From an uncultured Lachnospiraceae bacterium (GTDB taxonomy: Bacteria > Bacillota > Clostridia > Lachnospirales > Lachnospiraceae): a DNA stretch of 64,000 bases. Below, one piece after another: positions 31,024-40,571 of this stretch. Made by a program: the position numbers and the translations under genes. The stretch spans positions 62,001 through 126,000 of the forward strand of contig CAJTRA010000003.1 of the NCBI GenBank assembly GCA_910578345.1, written 5' to 3'. Each line of letters begins with the position of its first letter. Position 1 is the first letter of the stretch. The notes under the pieces were generated by a model. The model was not told the DNA's origin. It did not search any database and saw only the letters and a program-made list of their open reading frames with translations.

Positions 31024-32307
31024 TCAGCGCTGTGCCAGTTCCGCGGTGATCTCTTCCCATGTAATATTTTTCTCTGCCATCAGCACCATCATATGATACA
31101 GGAAATCAGAGATCTCATATTTCACTTCATTGGCATTTGGATTCTTGGCCGCGATCACGATCTCTGTCGCTTCCTCACCCAGTTTCTTTAAGATCTTGTC
31201 AAGCCCTTTCTCAAACAGATAATTCGTATAAGAGCCTTCCTTTGGATGTACTTTTCGGTCTTTGATCACGTCGTATACCTGTTCAAATATTTTCAGCGGA
31301 TTGGACTGCTCATATTCTCTGGCCATGATCTCATGAAAGAAACAGGAATGGGCGCCGGTATGGCAGGCGGCACCGATCTGAGAGACTTTGGCAAGGATGG
31401 TATCCTTATCACAGTCAGCGGTCAGGGATTTGACATACTGGTAATGTCCGCTTGTTTCACCCTTGACCCATAATTCCTGGCGGCTCCTGCTGTAGTAAGT
31501 CATTTTCCCGGTGCGGAGCGTCATATAGTAGGCGTCTTCGTTCATGTAAGCTACCATCAACACTTCCTCTGTCTTGTAATCCTGTACGACTACCGTCACA
31601 TGACCGTCAGAATTCAGTTTGAATTCTTCCCACTTGACCGCCGGCTCAAACGTGTTAACCTCAATACCGTTGCTCTGGCACAGAGACTTGATTGCCAGCA
31701 GTTCCCTGGCATTTGCATTGATCGCATGGCCGGAGATTCCGCAGAGGTTCTCTTTGGAAAGCAGTTCCAACAACTTGTCCAGGGAGACTTCCGGCAGGGA
31801 AGCGATGACCGGAAACCGGGACAGCGCGATGACATCCTTCAACTCTGTCTCCCGCACTAAGATCAATTCTGAGATGTAGTCTTCCAACAGCGCTTCATTG
31901 CGAAGGATCGTATCTGCCTCTGTCACGCAGGCGACAATCTTATCCCGGCCGAACTTAAGAGATACTTCCTGCGTAAGCTCTACATTGCCCTGCTTGGAGT
32001 AATTGAGCGCTGCTTTCTTACAGCCGGCATAGAGGAGTTTCTTGATATCTTCCATGCGCCTGACATTGCCGGCGCCGATCACAGGGATCTCGGTTTCACA
32101 GCAGATCGCCTTGATGATATCCAGGGCTTCTTCATGCTCCGCGTCACCGTCAGACATGTCATAGATGATCAGTTCGTCCGCATTGTTGTCACTGTAAAAC
32201 TTTCCGAGCGCCGCCGGATTGGTGTCGATGATGGTGCTGTCACGAAACCCTTTGACGGCATTTCCTTTATAGAGATAAATACAGGGAATAAATTTCTTAT
32301 ATGACAT
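31024..32307 (-). CDS. hisIE: HisIE bifunctional enzyme with N-terminal HisF-like domain
   Basis: 427 residues. The C-terminal part is a normal HisI (about 222-330: WVKGETSGHYQ, DCDKD, CHTGAHSCF zinc and metal ligands) joined to HisE (about 338-427: KKLGEEATEIVIAAKN), giving phosphoribosyl-AMP cyclohydrolase and phosphoribosyl-ATP pyrophosphatase, steps 2 and 3 of histidine synthesis. The first 215 residues resemble HisA/HisF (PCIYLYKGNAVKGF, ADELIIYDM, PVIGAGNV), but the HisF catalytic Asp11 is Tyr11 and the segment of Asp130 reads VTEA, so that domain is probably inactive. It follows hisD by 17 bp. Confidence 0.92.
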   Translation of the reverse strand: MSYKKFIPCIYLYKGNAVKGFRDSTIIDTNPAALGKFYSDNNADELIIYDMSDGDAEHEEALDIIKAICCETEIPVIGAGNVRRMEDIKKLLYAGCKKAALNYSKQGNVELTQEVSLKFGRDKIVACVTEADTILRNEALLEDYISELILVRETELKDVIALSRFPVIASLPEVSLDKLLELLSKENLCGISGHAINANARELLAIKSLCQSNGIEVNTFEPAVKWEEFKLNSDGHVTVVVQDYKTEEVLMVAYMNEDAYYMTLRTGKMTYYSRSRQELWVKGETSGHYQYVKSLTADCDKDTILAKVSQIGAACHTGAHSCFFHEIMAREYEQSNPLKIFEQVYDVIKDRKVHPKEGSYTNYLFEKGLDKILKKLGEEATEIVIAAKNPNANEVKYEISDFLYHMMVLMAEKNITWEEITAELAQR

Positions 32308-32324
32308 AGCGTTCTAACCTCATT

Positions 32325-33629
32325 TTAGTTATTCTCTTCTTCCTCGAAACGTACACTGACAGAATTGGCATGTGCCGTCAGTCCTTCTCTCGTGGCAAAG
32401 AGTTCAATATCCTTGTGTGCTTTCGCCAGCGCTTCCCTCGAATAAGAGATCAGGCTTGTTTTCTTCATGAAATCATCAACATTCAGGGGCGAGAAGAATT
32501 TCGCCGTGCCATTGGTCGGCAGAATGTGGTTCGGCCCGGCATAATAATCCCCCAATGGCTCAGAAGAATAGTCTCCTAAGAAGATCGCTCCCGCATTTTC
32601 GATCTTGGTCATTACCGCATAGGGATCTTTGGTGAGGATCTCCATGTGTTCCGAGGCGATGGCATTGGCGGTTTCTATGGCATCCTCCATGGAAGCAGCA
32701 ACCAGGATATAGCCGTAATTGTCCAGGGATTTCTGGATAATTTCTTTGCGGGATAATGTCTGCAGGAAGCATTCAATCTGCTCATTGACTGCCGCCGCCA
32801 GTTTCTCGTCTGTCGTGATCAGGATCGCACTGGCCAGTTCATCATGCTCTGCCTGGGAAAGCAGATCCGCCGCCGCATAGCGGGGATTGGCTGTCTCGTC
32901 TGCAAGGACCAGGATCTCACTGGGACCTGCGATGGAATCAATGCTGACATAACCAAAACAGGCTTTCTTTGCAAGCGCTACAAAGATGTTGCCCGGTCCG
33001 GTGATCTTATCCACTTTGGGAATGCTCTGTGTGCCGAAAGCCATAGCCGCGATCGCCTGTGCTCCGCCGACCTTATAGATCTCATCTACTCCGGCGATCT
33101 TAGCCGCCACCAGCGTGCCAGGGTTGACTTTCCCGTCAGCGCTTGCAGGCGTCGTCATAACGATCTTCTTTACCCCGGCCACTCTGGCGGGGATCACGTT
33201 CATTAGGACACTGCTTGGATAAGCAGCTTTGCCGCCCGGCACATAGACACCGGAAGTTGCAAGCGGCAGGATCCTCTGCCCTAGCAGACTGCCGTCCGGT
33301 CTGGTATCGATCCAGCTGTTGCGAAGCTGCTTTTCGTGAAAGGCCTTAATATTAGCCGCCGCCCTGTTCATGACCATCACGAATTCTTCCTCAATGGCAG
33401 CGAAAGCTTCCTCGATCTCTGCCGCCGTCACACGGATGGTTTCTGCCGTCACGTCCCACTTGTCAAATTTCTTCGTGCAGGCAAAGACAGCCTGGTCGCC
33501 GTTTGTGCGGACGTCCGTGATAATATCCGCCACCACGGTCTCATATTCAGAATAATTGTTAGGGCTGCGTTTCAATAATCTGTCCAGAATATCTTTTCTG
33601 GTATCTTCTGTTAATCGAACGATTCTCAT
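32325..33629 (-). CDS. hisD: Histidinol dehydrogenase
   Basis: 434 residues from ATG 33629, with GGAGG four bases upstream; the ATG 12 bases further out contains that site. HisD makes the last two oxidations from histidinol to histidine. Visible motifs include PGGKAAYPSSVLMN, GGAQAIAAMA, KITGPGN, SIDSIAGPSE, the zinc/catalytic region SQAEHDELASA and EHMEI, and PTNGTAKF. Third gene of the his operon. Confidence 0.97.
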   Translation of the reverse strand: MRIVRLTEDTRKDILDRLLKRSPNNYSEYETVVADIITDVRTNGDQAVFACTKKFDKWDVTAETIRVTAAEIEEAFAAIEEEFVMVMNRAAANIKAFHEKQLRNSWIDTRPDGSLLGQRILPLATSGVYVPGGKAAYPSSVLMNVIPARVAGVKKIVMTTPASADGKVNPGTLVAAKIAGVDEIYKVGGAQAIAAMAFGTQSIPKVDKITGPGNIFVALAKKACFGYVSIDSIAGPSEILVLADETANPRYAAADLLSQAEHDELASAILITTDEKLAAAVNEQIECFLQTLSRKEIIQKSLDNYGYILVAASMEDAIETANAIASEHMEILTKDPYAVMTKIENAGAIFLGDYSSEPLGDYYAGPNHILPTNGTAKFFSPLNVDDFMKKTSLISYSREALAKAHKDIELFATREGLTAHANSVSVRFEEEENN

Positions 33630-33672
33630 ACTAACCTCCATGATTCCTCATCGCGGGATCTCAAATCTCTTC

Positions 33673-34320
33673 TTAAGACAGTCTGTCCCTGATCTGCGCG
33701 ATCAACTTTTTGATCCGTTCCGGTTCCATCTGCATGCTGACCTGGTTGACGATCATTCTTGCAGAGAGGGGGCAGATCTCTTCTAACACTTCCAGTCCGT
33801 TTTCCTTTAAGGTGGAACCCGTCTCTACGATATCAACGATCACATCCGCCAGCTTCACGATCGGTCCTAACTCTACGGAACCGTTCAACTTGATGATATC
33901 GACGGTCTGATGCTTTTTGTTATAGAAATAGTCCTTGGCAATGTTTGGATACTTTGTCGCCACCCGGATCATTTCATGGTGTTTGAGCAGGTCCTCTGCG
34001 CTCTTAGGCCCGCACACACACATGCGGCATTTTCCATACTTTAAGTCGAGCACTTCATAGACCCGTCTGTTTTCTTCCATAATGGTATCTTTACCGACAA
34101 CACCGATATCCGCCGCGCCGTATTCTACGTAAGTCGGCACATCGGGTCCCTTGGCCAGGAAGAATTTCAGTTTCAGTTCCTCATTTACAAAGATCAGCCT
34201 GCGGGATTCCTTATCCTTCATCTCCTCACAGGTGATGCCGATCTCTTCTAAGAGCCCCATTGTCTTATTGGCCAGCCGGCCTTTCCCCAGGGCAAACGTT
34301 AAATATCTGTTCTCATTCAT
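33673..34320 (-). CDS. hisG: ATP phosphoribosyltransferase, short form
   Basis: 215 residues from ATG 34320. This is the short HisG without the C-terminal regulatory domain: LTFALGKGRL at the start, AADIGVVGKDTI, the conserved RVATKYPNIA and the PRPP loop DIVETGSTLKENGL. It catalyses the first step of histidine synthesis and needs HisZ, encoded just upstream, for activity and feedback control. Confidence 0.96.
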   Translation of the reverse strand: MNENRYLTFALGKGRLANKTMGLLEEIGITCEEMKDKESRRLIFVNEELKLKFFLAKGPDVPTYVEYGAADIGVVGKDTIMEENRRVYEVLDLKYGKCRMCVCGPKSAEDLLKHHEMIRVATKYPNIAKDYFYNKKHQTVDIIKLNGSVELGPIVKLADVIVDIVETGSTLKENGLEVLEEICPLSARMIVNQVSMQMEPERIKKLIAQIRDRLS

Positions 34321-34362
34321 ATGTCCTATACACACTTCCCCTCATCTACCCAACAGACGCTG

Positions 34363-35475
34363 TCAGATTTCTGGCAGTAATTCTACGGATTTGCCTGCCG
34401 CACGCATCCGTTTGGATTCAAGCAGCATTTCCTGAAAGGTTTCCTCCGTATAATACAGCTTCTGACAGCTTTCTATGCCGGAGATCACGGCGCCTTGTCT
34501 GTTCATGGCTGCTAACAGGTCGTCCACCACGATCACAAATCCGATCGCCGGTGCATCCTTGCCGAACCGGTGCAGCAGATTATCATAGCGGCCGCCTTTC
34601 ACGATCGCATCGCCGACGCCATAAGTATAGCCTTTGAAAATAATGCCTGTGTAATAATTATACTTGCTTAACATACCAAGGTCAAAAGAAACATATTTTT
34701 CGACACCGTATTCACACAGGACCTGATAGACTTTCTCAAGCCGCTCGACCGCATTCTTGGAACGCTTGTTGGATACTTCCCGCTTTGCTTCCTCTAAGAT
34801 TGCGGAGGTTCCGAATAACTCGCTCACTTTCAGGAGCAGTTCCTTATCTCTGCGGCCGGCATGAATGCCTTCGAGCAGTTCTTCCGCCCCGAAATAATTC
34901 TTACCGGAGATCAGCTCCCGCAGCTCTAATTCCGTCTCCTCGTTAAGACCTGCCTCTGCACAGATTCCTTTAAAATATTCCAGATTGCCGATGCTGATCT
35001 GAAAGTCAGATAAACCGGCATGGTACAGCGACTCGATGGTCATGGCGATCATCTCCGCATCGGCGTATATAGAAGCGTCCCCGATCAACTCCGCTCCCAT
35101 CTGGGTTACTTCTTTTAGTTTCCCCTGTAGATCGGATGTGTTGATAAATGTGTTGCCCCGATAAGAAAATCGGATCGGAACATTCTCATCCATGAAATAT
35201 TTCGCCGCGCATCTGGCGATCGACGGTGTGAAATCAGGACGCAGCACAAGCGTGTTTCCCTCTTTGTCGAAGAATTTATACAATTCTTTGGAAGGAGTCG
35301 TTCCAACCTCTTTCGAAAACACATCGAAAAACTCAAAGGTTGGCGTCTGGATGTCTCGATAGCCATAACTTTTGATCTTATCCTGCAGAAGCTGTTCTAC
35401 GATATTTTTCGCTGTTTTCTCATCTCCGTAGATATCCCGTACCCCTTCCGGCGTATGCACTAATCTCTTATTCAT
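34363..35475 (-). CDS. hisZ: ATP phosphoribosyltransferase regulatory subunit HisZ
   Basis: 370 residues resembling a class II histidyl-tRNA synthetase catalytic core without an anticodon-binding domain: PEGVRDIYGDE, LVLRPDFTPSIARC (motif 2 region), FSYRGNTF, and YYTGIIFKGYTYGVGDAIVKGGRYDNLL, read here as YYTGIIFKGY and GGRYDNLL. The pairing with a short HisG settles the HisZ call over HisS. It is the first gene of the his operon, 71 bp from a consensus promoter, with AGGTG before the start. Confidence 0.95.
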   Translation of the reverse strand: MNKRLVHTPEGVRDIYGDEKTAKNIVEQLLQDKIKSYGYRDIQTPTFEFFDVFSKEVGTTPSKELYKFFDKEGNTLVLRPDFTPSIARCAAKYFMDENVPIRFSYRGNTFINTSDLQGKLKEVTQMGAELIGDASIYADAEMIAMTIESLYHAGLSDFQISIGNLEYFKGICAEAGLNEETELELRELISGKNYFGAEELLEGIHAGRRDKELLLKVSELFGTSAILEEAKREVSNKRSKNAVERLEKVYQVLCEYGVEKYVSFDLGMLSKYNYYTGIIFKGYTYGVGDAIVKGGRYDNLLHRFGKDAPAIGFVIVVDDLLAAMNRQGAVISGIESCQKLYYTEETFQEMLLESKRMRAAGKSVELLPEI

Positions 35476-35552
35476 GTTCTTTTCACCTGTCTGTCTTTTT
35501 TTGATGCTTCATCACTGCGAAGCGTTAATTTGATAACTTGATAACTTTCTAT

Positions 35553-35581
35553 ACTATAGAATACTTTCAGAAGTTTGTCAA
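35553..35581 (-). promoter_or_regulatory. Consensus promoter of the his operon
   Basis: Minus-strand TTGACA (35576-35581), 17-base spacer, TATAGT (35553-35558). The 70-nt leader has a direct repeat TTATCAAGTTATCAA and a small hairpin GCTTC/GAAGC before a poly-A stretch; no T-box or His-rich leader peptide is apparent. Confidence 0.8.
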
Positions 35582-35612
35582 TGTGAGAAAAATATTGTCT
35601 GTTATTTACGAT

Positions 35613-36146
35613 TCACTCTCTGTCTTCCAGGTCTTTTGACAGGGCGTCCAGATATGGCACAAGGATGCCATGTTTCCTGGGCAGAATATAAGCCGGGTTG
35701 AGTTCTTCATAGCGGAAACTCTTGCGCCCGCCCTCCACCGCTCTGTCCCAGAAGAACCGCAGCATTTCATAGGGCAGATAATAGAAGACGTCTCTGTGCG
35801 TGTAATAGATCAGAAAGAAAGCGATTCCTTTCTGCTGTTCAAATGCCCCCATGAACTTCACCTGATGCTCATGGATATTCTGCAGTGCAAAAGTATCCGC
35901 CGCGCATTCTTTGGCGTCAAAACAGACCGGAATCCCTTGCACGACGCCGATGTAATCCACCGTACTTTTCTGGTCGAAGTAAGCGAGAGTGATATGTCTG
36001 CTTTCTTTGTCAATATTGATCGGTGTGATGGGCGTAGGCACTTTCTGAATGAGCGCCAGCCCGTTTTCCAGATATTTCTCATTCGTTCTGTTGATCAGAT
36101 CTTCTAACGTGGAACCACGCAGTCCACGGGAATTCCATGTCGCCAT
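35613..36146 (-). CDS. recU: Holliday junction resolvase RecU
   Basis: 177 residues. The N-terminal WNSRGLRGSTLEDLIN is typical of RecU, and the PD-(D/E)xK core is seen in STVDYIGVVQGIPVCFDAKE (Asp about 65, Glu and Lys of DAKE about 78-80). RecU cuts four-way junctions in Firmicutes recombination and aids chromosome segregation. AGGGAGG is six bases before the start. It lies 21 bp after the RluA-family gene and no LexA box was seen before it. Confidence 0.93.
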   Translation of the reverse strand: MATWNSRGLRGSTLEDLINRTNEKYLENGLALIQKVPTPITPINIDKESRHITLAYFDQKSTVDYIGVVQGIPVCFDAKECAADTFALQNIHEHQVKFMGAFEQQKGIAFFLIYYTHRDVFYYLPYEMLRFFWDRAVEGGRKSFRYEELNPAYILPRKHGILVPYLDALSKDLEDRE

Positions 36147-36167
36147 ACCGGCCTCCCTTTTTCTTTC

Positions 36168-37175
36168 CTATCTGTCATGGCTGCAAAGAATGCGCATGGC
36201 AGTCTCAGAAACACGTTCGAATGCCGCTGGGATCTTCGCATAAAATGTTTGGCTGCTGAGCGCTTCAAACGGGGCGGAAAGTTCCGGAAACACCACCTTG
36301 TAAGCATGCAGTAACTGCGATCGGATCTGATACTGTTTCTGATAACGGGCATTCCATTCCGGGTCTCCATATTTCGGATCTCCCAGAAGCGGGTGGCCGA
36401 TACTGGCCAGATGTGCCCGGATCTGATGTGTCCTGCCTGTAAGAAGCTCGACTTCCAAAAGCGTCTTGTCTGATTCAATCCTGAGAGGTTTGTAATATGT
36501 CTTAATATATGAATCCGGCGTGCCATGCGGCAGGATCGAGACTTGATTGCGCTTTGCATCTTTCCTGAGATACCCTTCGATGGTCTGCGCCTTGGTCACG
36601 GTTCCCCTGACATAAAGCTGATAATATTTGTGAAGCGTTCTTTGCTGTAACAGTTCTCCCAGAAGCTGCGCCCCCTTCAGGGATTTTGCACAGAGTACGA
36701 TCCCGCTGGTATTTCTGTCTAAACGGTTGCAGACGGAAGGTTTATAGATTGACAATTCTTCATTCGTGACAGCGCCGCTGTGAAACAGATAACCGATCAG
36801 CCATTCATTGAGGGAAAGGTCCGTCTGTTCCGCCTTCTGGGACAGTATGCCGGCAGGCTTGTCCGCCAGAAGAACATGGGCGTCTTCATGCAGGATCTCA
36901 ACCCCTGTGATCGTTTCATAGGCGGCGGCATACTCTGAGGGAACGGATTTCCCTTCTCCCATAAATTTTGACAGTGTCTCTGGTGCAAAATAGATGGCGA
37001 TCCGGTCTCCTGCCATAATCTTTTCACTGCCGTCGGCTTTCTTTCCGTTCAGGGTAATATTCTTTTTGCGCAGCATCTTATACAGGAAGCTGGTGCCGGC
37101 TTCCGGGAGCAGTCTGTGCAGATATTTATCGAACCGCTGTCCCGCTTCCCTGTCGGTGATTTCTCTCTGATACAT
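36168..37175 (-). CDS. RluA-family pseudouridine synthase (RluC-like)
   Basis: 335 residues. An S4 domain (about 8-70: GQRFDKYLHRLLPEAG) precedes a catalytic domain with NRLDRNTSGIVL (catalytic Asp about 182) and TGRTHQIRAHLASIGHPLLGD, split as GRTHQIRAH and GHPLLGDPKYG. The Asn in NRLD and S4 domain resemble RluC, which modifies 23S rRNA; exact target unknown. A paralogue of the RluD-type protein at 2764. Confidence 0.92.
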   Translation of the reverse strand: MYQREITDREAGQRFDKYLHRLLPEAGTSFLYKMLRKKNITLNGKKADGSEKIMAGDRIAIYFAPETLSKFMGEGKSVPSEYAAAYETITGVEILHEDAHVLLADKPAGILSQKAEQTDLSLNEWLIGYLFHSGAVTNEELSIYKPSVCNRLDRNTSGIVLCAKSLKGAQLLGELLQQRTLHKYYQLYVRGTVTKAQTIEGYLRKDAKRNQVSILPHGTPDSYIKTYYKPLRIESDKTLLEVELLTGRTHQIRAHLASIGHPLLGDPKYGDPEWNARYQKQYQIRSQLLHAYKVVFPELSAPFEALSSQTFYAKIPAAFERVSETAMRILCSHDR

Positions 37176-37198
37176 GTTTGCTATCCTTAATCCTGTCT

Positions 37199-37771
37199 CT
37201 AAATAGAAATCGCATAGAGCAGACGGATGATCTGTTCCTGATTCTTATGCGTCTCTGTGTTTAGTTCTGCAATCTGACTCAGTCGGTCAACATATTTGCC
37301 GGGGTCAGAATAGATCTTAACCGTGACATTCTTGATCCCTTCCTGGGAAAGCATCTGTTCTATATGCCTCTCAGCCTCATTGCAGTCAGTTCCTGTCTTC
37401 TCTGCGATCCCGCACAGAATATTTCCCTGAAGAGTCATATGACTGATCGCAAAATTCTTCTGATAGGAAGTAAAATACAGATCGTAGAAAGTCCTAAGCT
37501 CCCGGTCAAAGCTCATGACCTTATTTTTAAGCGTCTCACTGCATCCGGCGGCTCTCAGAAAGAGAATGAGGTTTACCAGACTCTTACAGGCAGGCAGACA
37601 TCCAAGCACGGCCACCACCGTCAACAGGTTCCGGTTACTTCCGGTCGTCACGTATCCCATGACATATAATCCAATACTGACCGCGAAATAAAGCAGTGTC
37701 CTGACAAGTGCCACACGTCTGTGATTGGCGATATAACCATAAGACCCCTTTGGAATAATTATTTTTTTCAT
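37199..37771 (-). CDS. Two-helix membrane protein of unknown function
   Basis: 190 residues from ATG 37771, with GAGGAG eight bases upstream. After a short basic start (KKIIIPKGSYGYIANHRR), two membrane helices span about 25-43 and 52-72. The remaining 115 residues are soluble, probably cytoplasmic, and mixed alpha/beta (YFTSYQKNFAISH, MLSQEGIKNVTVKIYSD), with no recognised motif. It lies in line with the RluC-like gene and the short-chain dehydrogenase. Confidence 0.75.
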   Translation of the reverse strand: MKKIIIPKGSYGYIANHRRVALVRTLLYFAVSIGLYVMGYVTTGSNRNLLTVVAVLGCLPACKSLVNLILFLRAAGCSETLKNKVMSFDRELRTFYDLYFTSYQKNFAISHMTLQGNILCGIAEKTGTDCNEAERHIEQMLSQEGIKNVTVKIYSDPGKYVDRLSQIAELNTETHKNQEQIIRLLYAISI

Positions 37772-37787
37772 ATGATCGCTCCTCATT

Positions 37788-38540
37788 CTATCTTCGCAGC
37801 AACAGATTCTGTACTCCCTGTGTGACCAGATATAACGTTTTCATCGGCAGTCCGCAGACAGAGACCGATTTTCCCCGTTTACAGTCCATGAGCGCTTTGC
37901 CAACGACGCTCTCCGTCTCCAGCATTGTCATTTTCTTTAGTCTGCCAAGTCGTGCCGGATCGCCATAGGCATGTGCGAGGAATGGGGTATTCACTGGTCC
38001 GGGACAGACAGCCATGACACGGATCCCCTTGGGATCCAATTCCCTGTTCAGGGCCCTGCTCAGAGAATAGACATATGCCTTGGACGCTGCATAGACTGCA
38101 AAAGCTGCCTGGGGCACAAAGGCGGCGCCAGAGGCAAGCTGTATGATCTTACTGCCTCTTCTCATATAAGGCAGACAGAGTTTGGTCATGCGGGTCAGTG
38201 CCACGATATTCAACTGCATCATTTCCGCCACGGCCTCATCACTCTGCGCTGTAAACGCTCCGTAGCTTCCCACGCCCGCACAGTTGACAAGCACCGTGAT
38301 CTTAGGCGCGCTGATCGCAAGTACTTCTGCAAACTGCACCAGCTTAGCATCCTTTGTCACGTCTATGACGAGCACGCGTGTCTTGTGCCGTAACTCTTTC
38401 GCCAGTTCTTCCATCGGCTCTCTGCGGCGGGCAAGCAGCCAGATTTCATCTGTCCTGGCCAGACTGTCGTCCAGTTGTCTGGCAAACTCCATACCCATAC
38501 CCGAAGAAGCGCCTGTTACGATCGCAATCTTCATTTCCAT
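37788..38540 (-). CDS. Short-chain dehydrogenase/reductase
   Basis: 250 residues from ATG 38540, chosen for AAAGG seven bases upstream; ATGs at 38546 and 38534 are alternatives. Classical SDR signatures: TGASSGMG nucleotide-binding loop near residue 11, LVNCAGVGSYG, catalytic Ser in IIQLASGAAF and YAASKAY (Tyr and Lys), then CPGPVNTPF. An Arg-rich strand end (LLARRREP) suggests NADPH preference. Substrate unknown. It sits between the two-helix membrane protein and the YgiQ gene in the same direction. Confidence 0.9.
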   Translation of the reverse strand: MEMKIAIVTGASSGMGMEFARQLDDSLARTDEIWLLARRREPMEELAKELRHKTRVLVIDVTKDAKLVQFAEVLAISAPKITVLVNCAGVGSYGAFTAQSDEAVAEMMQLNIVALTRMTKLCLPYMRRGSKIIQLASGAAFVPQAAFAVYAASKAYVYSLSRALNRELDPKGIRVMAVCPGPVNTPFLAHAYGDPARLGRLKKMTMLETESVVGKALMDCKRGKSVSVCGLPMKTLYLVTQGVQNLLLRR

Positions 38541-38595
38541 TCCCATGCCTTTCTTTGTTTTCTCATTTCCATATCCCTGTTTTGAACGTTCCCTT

Positions 38596-40545
38596 TCACC
38601 CTTTTTTCTTGTGTATATTACGGATCTTCTTTTTCTTTCCAGATGCTGCACTGCCGGATTTCCGTGTCTCCGTGTTGGTCCAGGCCCTGCCAGGGTTCTT
38701 TCTCCCATCAGGTTTCCTTCTGCCTGTCTGCTTTGTCGCGGCTTGCCCGGTCATCTTCCGCGGTCTGATCAGGCACTTCTGATCAAATCCGATCAGATCT
38801 TCTCTTCCGCCTTTCTTAAGCGCTTCCAGAACCAAGTCATAATTGTTCGGATTGCGGTATTGGATCAGCGCCCGCTGCATCGCTTTCTCATGCGGATTCC
38901 TGCATACATATACGCTCTGGCCATTCCTGGGATCGATTCCCGTATAATACATGACGGTAGACACCGTAGAGGGCGTCGGGTAGAAATCCTGCACCTGTTC
39001 CGGCATATAACCTAAGTCCCGCAGATATTCCGCCAGTTCGATCGCCTCCTTTAAGGTTGAGCCGGGATGGGAGGACATCAGATAAGGTACAAGAAACTGT
39101 TTCTTTCCCAACTGTTCATTGAGTTTATAGTATTTACGCACAAATCGCTCATAAACCTCTTTCTTGGGCTTTCCCAGCTTTGCAAGAACAGCATCGGAAA
39201 TATGTTCCGGCGCAACCTTGAGCTGTCCGCTGACATGATACTCCACCAGCTCCCGAAAGAAAGTATCGTCTTTGTCCGCCATAAGATAATCGAAGCGGAT
39301 CCCGGATCTGATAAATACTTTCTTGACGCCTGGCAGCGCCCGCAGTTTCCGCAAAAGCGCCAGATAATCGGAATGATCCACCTCCAGATTCGGGCAAGGT
39401 TCCGGAAACAGACACTGCCTGTGTTTACAGACGCCCTGGCGCATCTGCTTCTGACAGGATGGCTGTCTGAAATTTGCCGTCGGTCCGCCCACATCGTGCA
39501 GATACCCTTTAAACTCTTTATCCTGGATCATCATCTTCGCTTCTTTTAACAAAGATTCGTGACTTCTGATCTGGATTGTCCGTCCCTGATGGAAAGTCAG
39601 CGCACAGAAATTGCATCCGCCAAAGCATCCTCTGTTGCTGACCAGGGAGAACTTGATCTCTGAGATCGCCGGGACTCCGCCCGCTGCTTCATAAGATGGA
39701 TGATACGTTCGCATATAGGGAAGATCATATACGGCGTCCATCTCCTGCGTCGTAAGGGGAGGCTGCGGCGGATTCTGCACAATGTAGATCCCATTGGGAT
39801 AAGTTTCGATCAGCGTAGCGCCTGTAAACGGATCCGTATTGCAGTATTGTATCTGAAAGCTCTCCGCGTATCTGCGCGGCTCTGCTTTCATGGCGGCATA
39901 CGAAGGAAGCAGCACGCCCTCGTAGATGTCCTCGATCTTTTTTGTCTTATACACGGTCCCCGGAATAAAGGTAATGTCCTTCACGGCAATACCGCTTGCC
40001 AGCGCGTCTGCGATCTCTACGATGGATTTCTCTCCCATGCCATAGGAGATCAGATCCGCCTGGCTGTCTAACAGAATGGAACGCTTAAAGCTGTCCGACC
40101 AGTAATCATAATGCGCCATTCTGCGGAGGCTGACTTCAATGCCGCCAAGAATCACAGGCACATCTTTATAGACCCTGCGGATCAGATTTCCATAGACCAC
40201 CGCGGCGTGATCCGGTCTTCGATAGGGTTCCCCGCCAGGCGTATAGGCATCTGTGGGCCGATGCTTTCCGGAGACAAAATAATGGTTCACCATAGAGTCC
40301 ATATTGCCGCTGGAGACTAAGAACCCCAGTCTGGGTCTCCCTAAGACGGCAATGCTGTTCTCATCTCGCCAGTCCGGCTGAGAGATGATCCCTACGCTGT
40401 AGCCGTGTGATTCCAGGACTCTGCTGATGATGGCATGTCCGAAGGAAGGATGATCCACGTATGCGTCCCCGATCACATAGACGAAGTCCAACTGCTCGAT
40501 CCCCTGTTCCTCCATATCCTGTTTTGAAATTGGCAAAAATCCCAT
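38596..40545 (-). CDS. YgiQ-family radical SAM protein
   Basis: 649 residues from ATG 40545, with AGGAG eight bases upstream. The N-terminal part has GDAYVDHPSFGHAII and SQPDWRD; the radical SAM cluster motif is CFGGCNFCAL near residue 305, followed by RTIQIRSH and DVGGPTANF. VAPEHISD and FYPTPSTVSTVMYYTG complete the YgiQ pattern. The C-terminus is a 50-residue Lys/Arg/Gly-rich tail. Function is unknown; a cysteine-rich insert (CRHRQCLFPEPC-like) might bind a second cluster. Confidence 0.92.
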   Translation of the reverse strand: MGFLPISKQDMEEQGIEQLDFVYVIGDAYVDHPSFGHAIISRVLESHGYSVGIISQPDWRDENSIAVLGRPRLGFLVSSGNMDSMVNHYFVSGKHRPTDAYTPGGEPYRRPDHAAVVYGNLIRRVYKDVPVILGGIEVSLRRMAHYDYWSDSFKRSILLDSQADLISYGMGEKSIVEIADALASGIAVKDITFIPGTVYKTKKIEDIYEGVLLPSYAAMKAEPRRYAESFQIQYCNTDPFTGATLIETYPNGIYIVQNPPQPPLTTQEMDAVYDLPYMRTYHPSYEAAGGVPAISEIKFSLVSNRGCFGGCNFCALTFHQGRTIQIRSHESLLKEAKMMIQDKEFKGYLHDVGGPTANFRQPSCQKQMRQGVCKHRQCLFPEPCPNLEVDHSDYLALLRKLRALPGVKKVFIRSGIRFDYLMADKDDTFFRELVEYHVSGQLKVAPEHISDAVLAKLGKPKKEVYERFVRKYYKLNEQLGKKQFLVPYLMSSHPGSTLKEAIELAEYLRDLGYMPEQVQDFYPTPSTVSTVMYYTGIDPRNGQSVYVCRNPHEKAMQRALIQYRNPNNYDLVLEALKKGGREDLIGFDQKCLIRPRKMTGQAATKQTGRRKPDGRKNPGRAWTNTETRKSGSAASGKKKKIRNIHKKKG

Positions 40546-40571
40546 TCTCTGTACTCCTGTTTTCTGTGGAT

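Noticed and set aside
35476..35552. T-box or histidine leader peptide ahead of hisZ.
   Set aside because: The leader is only about 70 nt, with no T-box AGGGTGGNACCGCG-type sequence and no His codon run.
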